A DNA stretch of 64,000 nt, taken from assembly GCF_026261605.1 (NCBI RefSeq), contig NZ_CP102486.1:62001-126000 (forward strand). Reading direction: 5' to 3'. The position numbers were made by a program, and so were the translations under genes. Below, in pieces: positions 54,758 through 63,543 of this stretch. Numbering within the stretch: the stretch's first letter is position 1; each line of letters begins with the position of its first letter. The notes beneath the pieces were generated by a model that worked only from the letters and a program-made list of their open reading frames with translations, did no database searches and had not been told where the DNA came from. This DNA is from Dechloromonas sp. A34 (GTDB lineage Bacteria > Pseudomonadota > Gammaproteobacteria > Burkholderiales > Rhodocyclaceae).

Positions 54758-55391
54758 CGACGCCGTATTGCTCGCGGTAAGTCGCTACCGCGGTGCGGTG
54801 GGCGGCAAATTCGGAATGATGCTCAAGGTAGGCCATCAGGTCGGCCAGTCCGACGACGGCAATGACCGGAATGCCGTAGTCGCGCCGCACTTCCTGGACT
54901 GCGGAAAGTTCCCCCTGGCCTCGCTCCTGGCGGTCGAGGGCAATCAGCACGCCCGCCGGGGTGGCGCCCGCGGCACGAATTAGTTCGACGGATTCGCGCA
55001 CCGAGGTACCGGCCGAGATGACATCATCGACAATCAACACGCGACCCTTGAGCGGGGCGCCAACGATGCTGCCGCCTTCGCCGTGGTCCTTGGCTTCCTT
55101 GCGGTTATAGGCAAAGGGAAAGTTCCGACCGCGCTGGGCTAATGCCATTGCAATCGTGGCAACCAGCGGGATGCCCTTGTACGCCGGGCCGAACAGCATG
55201 TCGAACTGAACGTCGCCGGCCTCGGCGGCTTTGGCGTAGAATCCGGCGAGACGACCCAGCGAATTGCCGTCGTTGAACAGTCCGGCATTGAAGAAGTAGG
55301 GCGAAAGCCGACCGGCCTTGGTCTTGAACTCGCCAAAGCGCAGCACCTGGCAGGCGAGCGCGAATTCGATGAAATCCTGACGAAAATCCAT
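54750..55391 (-). CDS. pyrE: Orotate phosphoribosyltransferase
   Basis: 213 residues. Makes orotidine monophosphate in pyrimidine synthesis. The PRPP-binding motif is [17 protein letters not shown] (about residues 118-134); [18 protein letters not shown] and [14 protein letters not shown] are the substrate loops. It reads divergently from the exonuclease gene. Confidence 0.96.
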   Translation of the reverse strand: MDFRQDFIEFALACQVLRFGEFKTKAGRLSPYFFNAGLFNDGNSLGRLAGFYAKAAEAGDVQFDMLFGPAYKGIPLVATIAMALAQRGRNFPFAYNRKEAKDHGEGGSIVGAPLKGRVLIVDDVISAGTSVRESVELIRAAGATPAGVLIALDRQERGQGELSAVQEVRRDYGIPVIAVVGLADLMAYLEHHSEFAAHRTAVATYREQYGVDA

Positions 55392-55437
55392 ATTATTCCA
55401 ATTTCAAGGCCGGAAAACCCCGGCTGAGACTCGCTCA

Positions 55438-56235
55438 ATGTTACGCATCATCTCCCTGAATCTCAATGGTATCCGCTCGGCCTGGAGCAAAAATGTATTG
55501 CCCTGGGCGGCGGTACAGAATGCCGACATCGTCTGTCTGCAGGAATTGAAAGCGCAGTTGCCGGATATGACTCCGGAAATGCTCTCGCCCGACGGTATGC
55601 ACGCCTTTTATCACTGTGCCGAAAAGAAGGGCTACAGCGGCGTCGGTATCTGGAGCCGGCTCCCGCCTGATCGCGTCATCGAAGGCTTCGACGGCGGTGA
55701 GTTCGATAGCGAAGGGCGCTATATCCGTGCCGATTTCGGCAAACTGTCTGTCATTTCACTCTATCTTCCATCGGGATCTTCTTCACCCGAACGGCAGGAG
55801 GCCAAGTTTCGCTTTCTCGACTGCTTCTTCCCTCAGATGCTGGCATTGCGCGCTGAAGGACGGGAAATCGTGCTGTGTGGCGACTGGAATATTGCGCACC
55901 AGGAAATCGATCTGAAAAACTGGAAATCGAATCAGAAAAATTCGGGCTTCCTGCCGGAGGAGCGCGCCTGGTTGAGCCGGGTCTTCGACGAGTTGGGCTG
56001 GGTCGATGTCTATCGCCGCCTGCATCCGGAAGTAACCGGTGAGGCCTACACTTGGTGGAGTAATCGCGGTCAGGCCTGGGCGAAGAATGTCGGTTGGCGG
56101 ATCGACTATCAGATTGCCACCCCGGGGCTTGCGGCAAGTGCGCAGCGCGCCGAAGTCTACAAGGCAGAACGCTTCTCGGACCATGCGCCACTGACGATCG
56201 ATTATGAATTCGCCAAAATGCCGGATGCGAATTGA
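55438..56235 (+). CDS. xth: Exodeoxyribonuclease III family AP endonuclease
   Basis: 265 residues of the EEP fold. LRIISLNLNGIRSAW (Asn metal ligand), IVCLQELKAQ (catalytic Glu), ISLYLPSGSS, LCGDWNIAHQEIDLKNW (Asp, Asn) and the C-terminal FSDHAPLTIDY (Asp-His) are all present. It repairs abasic sites in DNA. It precedes the DUF883 gene by 61 bp. Confidence 0.94.
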   Translation: MLRIISLNLNGIRSAWSKNVLPWAAVQNADIVCLQELKAQLPDMTPEMLSPDGMHAFYHCAEKKGYSGVGIWSRLPPDRVIEGFDGGEFDSEGRYIRADFGKLSVISLYLPSGSSSPERQEAKFRFLDCFFPQMLALRAEGREIVLCGDWNIAHQEIDLKNWKSNQKNSGFLPEERAWLSRVFDELGWVDVYRRLHPEVTGEAYTWWSNRGQAWAKNVGWRIDYQIATPGLAASAQRAEVYKAERFSDHAPLTIDYEFAKMPDAN

Positions 56236-56296
56236 TTTCGCGGACTGGACGGGCTAACCTGTAATCCCTGCTTAACTCTCAACAACGAGGTTGAAA

Positions 56297-56611
56297 ATGT
56301 CAGAACAATTCACCACTGCTAACAAAGACAAGCTGGTTTCCGATCTCAAGGTCGTGATTTCCGATACCGAAGAGTTGTTGCGTGCGACCGCTGGTGCGGC
56401 CGGTGAAAAGGTAGGTGACCTGCGCGAACGCCTCAGTGTTCGCTTGCGTGATGCCAAGGAGCGCTTGGTCGATCTCGAAGTTGCCGTCATTGACAAGACC
56501 AAGGCCGCAGCTCGGGCGACCGATGATTTCGTGCATGAAGAGCCCTGGAAGGCCGTTGGCGTTGCTGCCGCTCTGGGGCTCGCCCTCGGTGTTCTGATCG
56601 GGCGTCGCTAA
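56297..56611 (+). CDS. DUF883/ElaB-like membrane-anchored protein
   Basis: 104 residues. A charged amphipathic helix (LVSDLKVVISDTEELLRATA) is followed by a C-terminal membrane helix (WKAVGVAAALGLALGVLIGRR) ending in Arg-Arg. DUF883 proteins such as ElaB and YqjD bind ribosomes and localise to the inner membrane in stationary phase in E. coli. The ATG at 56297 has AGG at 56288-56290. First of four short genes. Confidence 0.88.
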   Translation: MSEQFTTANKDKLVSDLKVVISDTEELLRATAGAAGEKVGDLRERLSVRLRDAKERLVDLEVAVIDKTKAAARATDDFVHEEPWKAVGVAAALGLALGVLIGRR

Positions 56612-56615
56612 ACGC

Positions 56616-57023
56616 ATGTCACAACAAGCAGGCGGTGAAGAGAGCCGGGCAGGCCTCTTTTCCGCCTTGAAAAGCATGATCGCGACCCTGATCGCGATCG
56701 GCAAGACGCGTGCCGAACTGCTGGTGACCGAGCTTGAGGAGGAGAAGCTTCGCCTCTTGTCGCTCTGGTCGAAAGCCATCGGCGCCGCTTTCATGCTCGC
56801 CGTCGGTGTCGTCATGGCGGTTTTCTGCCTGGCCCTGGCCTTCTGGGAGCAGCGCGTGCTGGTGTTCGGCATTTTTGCCGCGCTCTTCATTGGTGGCGGA
56901 CTATTCCTGATTGGCTCGCTGAAGCAGCAGGCCAGGCAGCCGAGCAAATTGTTCCGGGCCAGTCTCAACGAGCTCGAAACCGACCTGGCGCAGTTGCGCC
57001 GTTACCCCCGCAAGCCGGAATGA
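56616..57023 (+). CDS. YqjE-like phage holin-family membrane protein
   Basis: 135 residues with two membrane helices (AIGAAFMLAVGVVMAVFCLALAFW and VFGIFAALFIGGGLFLIGSL). It matches the holin 3_6/YqjE family but in this chromosomal context has no role in lysis. It follows the DUF883 gene by 4 bp, as in the yqjDE pair of E. coli. Confidence 0.82.
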   Translation: MSQQAGGEESRAGLFSALKSMIATLIAIGKTRAELLVTELEEEKLRLLSLWSKAIGAAFMLAVGVVMAVFCLALAFWEQRVLVFGIFAALFIGGGLFLIGSLKQQARQPSKLFRASLNELETDLAQLRRYPRKPE

Positions 57024-57313
57024 ATTCCCGACTGCTGGAACTGGCGACTCGCCACGGTGCTCTCAAGGCTCGTATCGATGAGCAACGGCGTACGCTGGTG
57101 CAACAGTCGGTGCCGTTGGAAAATGCCTTGGCGCGCGGCGACGTAGCGCTCGAGGGCGTCGACTGGCTGAAGCATCATCCGGTGGCCGTTGCCCTGGCAG
57201 TGTCCGCCATTGTCATCGCCCGGCCGCGCCGCGCCTGGCGTTGGGCCAAGCGTGGGTTCTTCGTCTGGCGTGGCTGGCAGGCCATTCGGCAATCGCTTTC
57301 CGGGGTGCGGTGA
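57020..57313 (+). CDS. YqjK-like small protein
   Basis: 97 residues. Charged N-terminal helix (LLELATRHGALKARIDEQRR), then a short hydrophobic stretch (HHPVAVALAVSAIVIARP) and a basic tail. It resembles the third gene of the yqjDEK set. It overlaps the YqjE-like gene by 4 bp. Confidence 0.72.
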   Translation: MNSRLLELATRHGALKARIDEQRRTLVQQSVPLENALARGDVALEGVDWLKHHPVAVALAVSAIVIARPRRAWRWAKRGFFVWRGWQAIRQSLSGVR

Positions 57314-57624
57314 TCGTGGCTGACAATGAAAGCTTGGCGGCTGCGGTACCCGGGTGGTGGCAGCAGGTGCTGACCACCCAGCGCCGGGAAGCTCGTCGCG
57401 TGCTGGCCGAATTGCTGGCAACACGCGGCATGATGCCATTGCTAATGAAGGCGCGTAATGGTGGACAGTGGACGCCGGCCGAGAAAGAAGAAGTTCTCGG
57501 TCACCTGCGCCGTATGGCGCATCTGTCGCCCTATCTGGTCGCGCTGGTCATGCCGGGCTCAGTGCTGTTGCTGCCGGCCTACGCGTGGTGGCTGGACCGT
57601 CGTCGCCTCAGGCGGGACGACTAG
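57310..57624 (+). CDS. Small protein with C-terminal hydrophobic helix (LETM1-like, tentative)
   Basis: About 104 residues. NGGQWTPAEKEEVLGHLRRM followed by HLSPYLVALVMPGSVLLLPA recalls the ribosome-binding LETM1-like domain, but the resemblance is from memory only. The GTG start at 57310 overlaps the YqjK-like stop (GTGA). The 3' end overlaps the convergent ampG by 17 bp. Confidence 0.6.
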   Translation: MIVADNESLAAAVPGWWQQVLTTQRREARRVLAELLATRGMMPLLMKARNGGQWTPAEKEEVLGHLRRMAHLSPYLVALVMPGSVLLLPAYAWWLDRRRLRRDD

Positions 57625-58879
57625 CCTCGTCGGCGCGTTCGTGCCAGGGGGCCACTTTCAGCAACAGGATCATGCCCGGGACGGCCAGTCCGGCGCATAA
57701 CCAGTAGAAATTGAACCAGCCCAGTGTTTCGACCAGCCAGCCGGCTGAGGCATTGATGAAAGTGCGCGGTACGGCCGCCAGGCTGGTGAACAGGGCCAAC
57801 TGGGTAGCCGTGTAGGCGGGATGCGTCGATCGGGCGATGAAGGCGACGAAGGCTGCCGTACCCAAGCCGACGCCAAGGGCTTCAAGACCAATGACAAAGG
57901 CCAGGGCCAGACGTTCGCTGGCGCCGATGCTGTCGTAATGGCCCTGGGCAGCCAGCCAGGCAAAGCCGAAGATCGATACCAACTGGACTACCCCGAACAG
58001 CCAGAGGGCGCGATTGATACCCAACCGGACCATCCACAGCCCGCCGAGCAGGGCGCCGATCACTGCCGGCCAGAGCCCGGCATGCTTGGCGATCAGCCCA
58101 ATGTCGGTCTTGGTGAAGCCCATGTCGAGGTAGAACGGCGTGGCGAGAGCCGTGCACAGGCTGTCGCCGAGCTTGTAGAGAAAGATGAAGCCGAGCACCA
58201 TGGCTGCCCCGCGCCAGCCCTGGCGGCCTACGAATTCGTGGAAAGGCTCGGTGACCGCCTGGCGCAGCGTCTTCGGCGCACCCTTGACGAGCGGCTCGCT
58301 GACCAGCCAGGCCATGGCCATACCTGGAATCATGAAGGCGCTGGTAATCCAGAACACTTCGTTCCACGGCAGGCGATCGGCGAGAATCAGTGACAGCGAG
58401 CCGGGAATCAGGCCGGCAATGCGGTAGGCATTGACGTGCACGGCGTTGCCGAGACCGAGTTCCTGGTCGGTCAGAATCTCCCGGCGAAAGGCGTCAATCG
58501 CGATATCCTGGGTTCCCGAGAGGAGGGCCAGCAGCGTGGCCAGCCAGAGGATAGGCCAGATATTTTGTTGAGGGTTGAGGCCACCCATAAAGCCGATGGT
58601 GAATAGTAAACCGATCTGAGTCAGCAGCATCCAGCCGCGCCGGCGGCCGAAACCGGGTACGCTGAAACGGTCCAGCAAGGGGGACCAGAGGAACTTCCAA
58701 GTGTAGGGGAACTGGATCAGCGCGAAGAAGCCGATGGTCTTGAGATCGACTCCTTCGCTGCGCAGCCAGGCCGGCAGCAGATTGAGCAGCAGATAGAGCG
58801 GCAGCCCCGAACTGAAGCCGGTGAAGATGCAGATCAGCATCTTCCTGGTTAGCAGGGCGGCGAGCCAGGCCGGCATCAA
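57608..58879 (-). CDS. ampG: AmpG-family muropeptide permease
   Basis: 423 residues, about 12 membrane helices, major facilitator superfamily. CIFTGFSSGLPLYLLLNLLPAWLRSEGVD is the AmpG N-terminus. LLSGTQDIAIDAFRREIL is the conserved loop with QDIAxDA, and a large central loop (about 200-240) is present. It imports anhydromuropeptides for wall recycling. It overlaps metW by 4 bp at its start. Confidence 0.92.
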   Translation of the reverse strand: MMPAWLAALLTRKMLICIFTGFSSGLPLYLLLNLLPAWLRSEGVDLKTIGFFALIQFPYTWKFLWSPLLDRFSVPGFGRRRGWMLLTQIGLLFTIGFMGGLNPQQNIWPILWLATLLALLSGTQDIAIDAFRREILTDQELGLGNAVHVNAYRIAGLIPGSLSLILADRLPWNEVFWITSAFMIPGMAMAWLVSEPLVKGAPKTLRQAVTEPFHEFVGRQGWRGAAMVLGFIFLYKLGDSLCTALATPFYLDMGFTKTDIGLIAKHAGLWPAVIGALLGGLWMVRLGINRALWLFGVVQLVSIFGFAWLAAQGHYDSIGASERLALAFVIGLEALGVGLGTAAFVAFIARSTHPAYTATQLALFTSLAAVPRTFINASAGWLVETLGWFNFYWLCAGLAVPGMILLLKVAPWHERADEASRPA

Positions 58880-59475
58880 CGGGCGCGGGTCAAGCGATAG
58901 ACGGCCAGACTGCCGAGGAAATTGACATCTTTCTCAACCGGATTGCCCTGCTCGTCGAGGACGCTGCGCTCGCGGATGATCAGCTCCATCTGCTCGCACA
59001 GCGCCTCGAAATCGAGCAGCGTGAAGAAGCGAACGTTGGGCGAGTCGTACCACTGGTAGGGCAGGTCCTCCGAAACCGGCATCCGGCCTTCGAGTACGGA
59101 GCGCAGGTTTTTCCAGTAGGCGAAGTTCGGGAAGGAGACTACCGCTTCGCGCCCGACGCGCAGCATTTCGCGCAGGATGCCTTCGGTGTGGCGGACGGTT
59201 TGCAGGGTGCGCGAGAGGACGACATGGTCGAAGGCCTGATCGGCGAATTCATCGAGTCCCTTTTCCAGGTTGCCCTGGATCACGTTGATGCCATTCTTGA
59301 TCGCGGCAAGGATGTTGGCGTCGTCGATTTCGACGCCCCAGCCTTGTACGCCGCGGGTATCGATCAGGTGTTTGAGAAGTGTGCCGTCGCCGCAACCGAG
59401 GTCGAGGACGCGATGGCCAGGCTCGATCCAGGCGGCAATCAGGTCGAAGTCCGGGCGGCCCAAGGTATGTGTCAT
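58876..59475 (-). CDS. metW: MetW, methionine biosynthesis partner of MetX
   Basis: 199 residues with a class I SAM-methyltransferase fold: [17 protein letters not shown] is the SAM-binding glycine loop and [14 protein letters not shown] the next motif. MetW is encoded with MetX in many proteobacteria and supports its acyltransferase activity. Its ATG overlaps the metX stop. Confidence 0.94.
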   Translation of the reverse strand: MTHTLGRPDFDLIAAWIEPGHRVLDLGCGDGTLLKHLIDTRGVQGWGVEIDDANILAAIKNGINVIQGNLEKGLDEFADQAFDHVVLSRTLQTVRHTEGILREMLRVGREAVVSFPNFAYWKNLRSVLEGRMPVSEDLPYQWYDSPNVRFFTLLDFEALCEQMELIIRERSVLDEQGNPVEKDVNFLGSLAVYRLTRAR

Positions 59476-60596
59476 AGCTTGATGTTTCGCAGGTAGGCGT
59501 CGACCACGCCGTGATAATGCGCGTCGTCCATCAGGAAGGAGTCGTGGCCGAAATTGAGGTCGATTTCCGCGTAGGAGACGTTGCGGCCGTTGGCGAGCAG
59601 GGCGGCGACGATTTCCTTGGAACGGGCCGGCGTGAAGCGCCAGTCGGTGGTGAAGGAGACGATCAGGAAATTGGCTTTTGTCCGCGCCATGGTTGCCTTG
59701 AGGTCGCCATTGTCTTCGCGAGACGGATCGAAATAATCGAGCGCCTTGGTCATCAGCAGATAGGTATTGGCGTCGAAATAGCCGGCAAACTTGTCGCCCT
59801 GGTAGCGCAGGTAGGACTCGACCTCGAATTCGACATCGAAGTCGAAGGCGAACGATCCGTTGCGTAGTTCGCGGCCAAATTTTTCGCCCATTTGGTCATC
59901 GGACAGATAGGTAATGTGGCCGAGCATGCGGGCCAGGCGCAGGCCACGCATCGGCCGCGTATTGTGTTCGTAGTAATGGCCGCCGTGGAAGTCCGGGTCA
60001 GTCAGGATGGCCTGACGGGCAACGTCGTTGAAGGCGATGTTTTGGGCCGAGAGTTTGGGTGCGGCGGCGATCACGATCGCGTTGCGGACCCGTTCCGGGT
60101 AGGTGATGGACCAGCGCAGTGCTTGCATGCCGCCGAGGCTGCCTCCCATGACGGTGGCCCAGCTGTCGATGCCGAGCAAGTCGGCAAGGCGGGCTTGGGC
60201 ATGTACCCAGTCGTTGACTGCGACGATCGGGAAATCGGCGCCCCAGGGTTTGCCGGTAGCCGGATTCGGTGATGAGGGACCGGTCGAGCCATGGCAGCCA
60301 CCCAAGTTGTTCAGGCCGACGATGAAAAAGCGATCGGTATCGAGCGGTCGGCCGGGGCCGATGATGTTGTCCCACCAGCCGATGTTGTCCGGCTGGTCGG
60401 CATAATGTCCGGCCACGTGGTGGTGGCCGGACAGCGCGTGACAGACGAGGATGGCGTTCGATTTGGCCGCATTGAGCGTGCCGTAGGTCTCATAGACCAG
60501 ATCGTAAGCCGGCAGAACACCGCCGCTGCGCAAATGCAGTGGCTGGTCGAAATGAGCGCGCTGTGACTGGACGGCGCCGACGGATTGTCCTGGCAT
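59472..60596 (-). CDS. metX: Homoserine O-acyltransferase MetX
   Basis: 374-residue alpha/beta hydrolase-fold enzyme. The nucleophile elbow is [15 protein letters not shown] (Ser, about residue 150); [14 protein letters not shown] (Asp) and [10 protein letters not shown] (His) complete the triad. It acylates homoserine in methionine synthesis. Proteobacterial MetX with MetW is often a succinyltransferase; the acyl donor cannot be decided here. Behind it lies a SAM-II riboswitch and terminator (60612-60757). Confidence 0.95.
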   Translation of the reverse strand: MPGQSVGAVQSQRAHFDQPLHLRSGGVLPAYDLVYETYGTLNAAKSNAILVCHALSGHHHVAGHYADQPDNIGWWDNIIGPGRPLDTDRFFIVGLNNLGGCHGSTGPSSPNPATGKPWGADFPIVAVNDWVHAQARLADLLGIDSWATVMGGSLGGMQALRWSITYPERVRNAIVIAAAPKLSAQNIAFNDVARQAILTDPDFHGGHYYEHNTRPMRGLRLARMLGHITYLSDDQMGEKFGRELRNGSFAFDFDVEFEVESYLRYQGDKFAGYFDANTYLLMTKALDYFDPSREDNGDLKATMARTKANFLIVSFTTDWRFTPARSKEIVAALLANGRNVSYAEIDLNFGHDSFLMDDAHYHGVVDAYLRNIKL

Positions 60597-60611
60597 GCTA
60601 TTCCTGAAAAC

Positions 60612-60645
60612 AAAAAACCCAGTTGGCCGAAAACGCGAACTGGGT
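60612..60645 (-). terminator. Terminator between the SAM riboswitch and metX
   Basis: On the minus strand an 8-bp stem (60638-60645 with 60617-60624; ACCCAGTT/AACTGGGT) and a 13-nt loop, followed by a six-T run (60612-60617). It lies 4 bp downstream of the SAM-II element and 15 bp before the metX ATG, so it can act as an attenuator. Confidence 0.85.
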
Positions 60646-60649
60646 GGTT

Positions 60650-60703
60650 CCCGTTTTAGCAGTATTTGTGTCGCGCCCGCAATCGGAGCTCAAATCGGCG
60701 CGG
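60650..60703 (-). ncRNA. SAM-II (SAM-alpha) riboswitch in the metX leader
   Basis: On the minus strand: P1 strand CGCGCC (60702-60697) pairs with GGCGCG (60677-60672). ATTTG (60695-60691) pairs with CAAAT (60669-60665), and CCG of the loop (60687-60685) with the 3' CGG. The conserved GCTAAAA (60661-60655) is just 5' of CGG. This layout is that of the classical SAM-II pseudoknot. High S-adenosylmethionine is expected to reduce metX expression. Confidence 0.88.
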
Positions 60704-60728
60704 CTGGCATAAATCCAGCGTGTGGAAG

Positions 60729-60757
60729 ACAATACCGAGCGGCTGACGAAAAGTCAA
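60729..60757 (-). promoter_or_regulatory. Promoter of the metX transcript
   Basis: On the minus strand, TTGACT (-35, 60757-60752) and TATTGT (-10, 60734-60729) are separated by exactly 17 bp. The predicted start is near 60722, about 20 nt upstream of the riboswitch. The divergent PilZ gene starts at 60850, and its promoter cannot be placed securely. Confidence 0.75.
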
Positions 60758-60849
60758 TGTAAGGGGGCAGCTATGGCGATCATGGTCAGATTGTGAAGTT
60801 TTGTTAAACTGCCGAAAAAGACAATTTTCCATGAAGGGCTTGGGCGACC

Positions 60850-61443
60850 ATGCTGGATCAACGACGGCATCAGCGCATTCGTTTTGCCTCGCCACCGAAG
60901 GTGAAGATAGGCTACGGTGGTTCGCTTGGCGGAGGGGGGATCGAGAATCTATCTCTTTCGGGGTTGATGGTACGCACCAGTCTCGCCCTTGAGGTTGGCC
61001 ATTCGGCCGGTTGCGAGTTTTCCCTGTTCGGATCGCCGGTGATCGATGTGCCGGTGACGGTAGTGAGCCGGATTGGCGACGTTTTCGGGGGACGCTTCCA
61101 GACCGGGCCGATCAACCAAGTATTGATCGAAGATGCGATCAACGGCGCCCTAATCAAGGGGCAGGCCTCAATCCTTTCAGTAAATGAAGTCGGCGGGCGA
61201 AAAATCATGCGGATTACCGGTGGCCTGAATGGCTCATTGCGCAGTGATTTCATGCATGCGCTGACCCGCGTCGGGGTCGATGAAATCAACCTTGAAGCAG
61301 TGACTGCCGTAGATCAGGGCGGTCTTGCGCTTTGTTTGGTAGCGACTAATCGTTATAGCATTGGAATCGGCACGCAGTCAGAGTGTTTTGCCCTGGCGTG
61401 GAAACAAGCTTTGTCGGTTCCCGGTGCGCTGGAAGGTATTTGA
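60850..61443 (+). CDS. PilZ-domain c-di-GMP protein with possible STAS-like C-terminus
   Basis: 197 residues. Residues 1-95 are PilZ-like: MLDQRRHQRIRF has the RxxxR motif and IENLSLSGLMV gives the N-x-S-x-x-G c-di-GMP motif. The C-terminal half (about 105-180) has GRKIMRITGGLNGSLRSDFM and EINLEAVTAVDQGGLALCL, suggestive of a STAS-type fold, though this is tentative. Its stop overlaps the receptor ATG (TGATG), so the two are translationally coupled. Confidence 0.8.
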   Translation: MLDQRRHQRIRFASPPKVKIGYGGSLGGGGIENLSLSGLMVRTSLALEVGHSAGCEFSLFGSPVIDVPVTVVSRIGDVFGGRFQTGPINQVLIEDAINGALIKGQASILSVNEVGGRKIMRITGGLNGSLRSDFMHALTRVGVDEINLEAVTAVDQGGLALCLVATNRYSIGIGTQSECFALAWKQALSVPGALEGI

Positions 61444-63539
61444 TGGGTAAGCAGATGGAACAGAGTTGTCGTGCACGGTGCAAATCGCTGGTGGTGGCAT
61501 TGGCCGGTGCATGGCTGGCCGGAAGCGCAAATGCTTCGGATGAAAGTCTTTATTTTAGCGACCTGCCTGTCGTTGCTTCGGTGAGCCGTTTGCCGCAGCG
61601 TCTGGCTGATGCCCCGACAGCCGTAACAGTAATTGATCGAGATATGATCAAGGCCTCTGGGGCCCGTGATCTCAATGACATTTTTCGGCTAGTCCCGGGC
61701 TTTCAGACTTATCCCAACAATACCGATGCGGCGCGGGTGACCTATCATGGCCTAACCGATGAGGATTATTCACCCCGTGTTCAAGTGTTGATCGATGGTC
61801 GTTCCCAGTACTCCCCCTTGTTTCGGAACGGGGTGAACTGGGCGACATTGCCGGTGGCGCTTGAAGACATTGAACGCATCGAGGTGGTGCGCGGCTCGAA
61901 TTCGGCCTCCTACGGATCCAATGCCTTTCTTGGGGTGATCAATATCATTACGGTCGACCCTGCACTGGTGGAGGGCTTTTCGGTATCAAGCAACCACGGT
62001 AGCCAGGGCGTTAGGGACTACACCGTGCGTAACGGGGGAAAGTTGGGAGAAGCGGGGGACTTCCGCTTTACCTATCAGCAACGGGATGACGATGGGTTTT
62101 CCAATCAGTTTGACTGGATAGATTCGTTCCGCTCAAAACTGGTCGATTTTCGCGCCGATTTGGCTCCAACCGATCATGATGTGCTGCAATTTAGTGCCGG
62201 ACATATCGAGGCGATCACCCAGCGTGGCCGGCTGGCGAAGAGCGGCAACGTGCTGACCGGGGGCAATGATCCGGGCTGGCCGATTCATGACTACTCCCAA
62301 TCAAACAGTTATCTCCAACTCCTGTGGCGCCGGGCCTTGTCGCCGGATTCGGATTTTCAGATTCGCTACGCCTATGTCGCGGATTGGGCATCTGATCGCT
62401 ATGCCGCCAAGGACAGCGGATTTCTCTATAGCGTCGATGAATTTGGGGACCGCGGGGTTCGTCATGAGATCGAGGCGCAGCATAATTTTTCACCATTTGA
62501 CCACACGCGTGTCGTATGGGGAGGCGGTTGGCGAAACGATTCCCTGCGGTCCGAAACCATGTTTTTCGGGAATCCGACCGTTAAACGGGATGTCGGACGT
62601 CTCTTCGGCAATCTTGAGTGGAAACCATCCCATTGGTTTACTGGAAATCTCGGTGCTTCCACAGAACACGATTCATTGGCCGGAACGCATACCTCGCCGC
62701 GGCTCAGCGGCAGCTTTCATCTGACACCGGAAAACACGGTCCGTCTTGGCTATGCACGCGCCTATAGGACGGGCAGCACCGCCGATTATCGAGGCAATAG
62801 CTGGGCAGTTCCTTATGCCAGAGCGGATGGTTTGCCGCTGGCACCCGGGGTAGGGGTCGCTAATCAGTTCACTGGTGATCCTGATATGCCGGCGGAGAAG
62901 CTTGATTCTTGGGAGCTTGGTTATCTTGGCGACTGGAAACGCTGGAAAATGAGCCTTGATGTCCGTGCTTTCGTGGAAAAAGTGCCGAATCGTCTGATGG
63001 TGATCGATCAGAATCGGAACAGCGATCTAATCGGTGATGCCACCGTGGCTGTGCAGAAGGTTCGCATCCAGGGAATTGAATACCAGTGGAAATGGCAGCC
63101 GTTCGAGGCGACCCGCTTGATGCTGAATCAGGCGTTTATCCGCGTCTACGCCGATTTCCTCGATGACGCCCTGGCGAACACCAACAACACCCTGAGCAAT
63201 CTCAAGGATCGAAGCAATATCGACATGCACGCTGATCGATCCGCTCCCCGACATACGACGGCTGCGATGCTAATGCAGAAGCTGCTACTCGGGCTTGAGT
63301 TTTCGCTGGCCGGTTATTGGGTCGACCGGATGAAATGGACGCGTAATAGCGAGGTGAATGGCTACACGCGGGTTGATGGCCGGCTCGGCTATCCCTTCCG
63401 TTGGGTAGGGGGTGGTGGTGAAGTGGCGTATACGGTTCAATCGCTTAACGGCGCTCACGGCGAGTTCAAGTCCTCAGGACTGGTGAGCGATCGCGTGGTC
63501 GACCGTCGCCAGTGGGTTAGCCTGCGCCTCGACTTCTAG
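61443..63539 (+). CDS. TonB-dependent outer-membrane receptor
   Basis: 699 residues. A signal peptide (ending about AGSANAS) precedes a TonB-box-like region, a plug domain (VTVIDRDMIKASGARDLNDI, VLIDGRSQYSPLF, IERIEVVRGSNSASYGSNAF, GVINIIT) and a beta-barrel whose last strand ends in Phe (RRQWVSLRLDF). It takes up an unknown ligand, possibly a siderophore, vitamin or organic compound. No other transport genes are adjacent. The ATG at 61443 is preferred over an upstream in-frame ATG at 61383 inside the PilZ gene. Confidence 0.92.
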   Translation: MGKQMEQSCRARCKSLVVALAGAWLAGSANASDESLYFSDLPVVASVSRLPQRLADAPTAVTVIDRDMIKASGARDLNDIFRLVPGFQTYPNNTDAARVTYHGLTDEDYSPRVQVLIDGRSQYSPLFRNGVNWATLPVALEDIERIEVVRGSNSASYGSNAFLGVINIITVDPALVEGFSVSSNHGSQGVRDYTVRNGGKLGEAGDFRFTYQQRDDDGFSNQFDWIDSFRSKLVDFRADLAPTDHDVLQFSAGHIEAITQRGRLAKSGNVLTGGNDPGWPIHDYSQSNSYLQLLWRRALSPDSDFQIRYAYVADWASDRYAAKDSGFLYSVDEFGDRGVRHEIEAQHNFSPFDHTRVVWGGGWRNDSLRSETMFFGNPTVKRDVGRLFGNLEWKPSHWFTGNLGASTEHDSLAGTHTSPRLSGSFHLTPENTVRLGYARAYRTGSTADYRGNSWAVPYARADGLPLAPGVGVANQFTGDPDMPAEKLDSWELGYLGDWKRWKMSLDVRAFVEKVPNRLMVIDQNRNSDLIGDATVAVQKVRIQGIEYQWKWQPFEATRLMLNQAFIRVYADFLDDALANTNNTLSNLKDRSNIDMHADRSAPRHTTAAMLMQKLLLGLEFSLAGYWVDRMKWTRNSEVNGYTRVDGRLGYPFRWVGGGGEVAYTVQSLNGAHGEFKSSGLVSDRVVDRRQWVSLRLDF

Positions 63540-63543
63540 GCGC

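Noticed and set aside
56616..57023. Holin-family gene as evidence of a prophage
   Set aside because: It is part of a yqjDEK-like chromosomal set following a DUF883 gene, and no phage genes are near.
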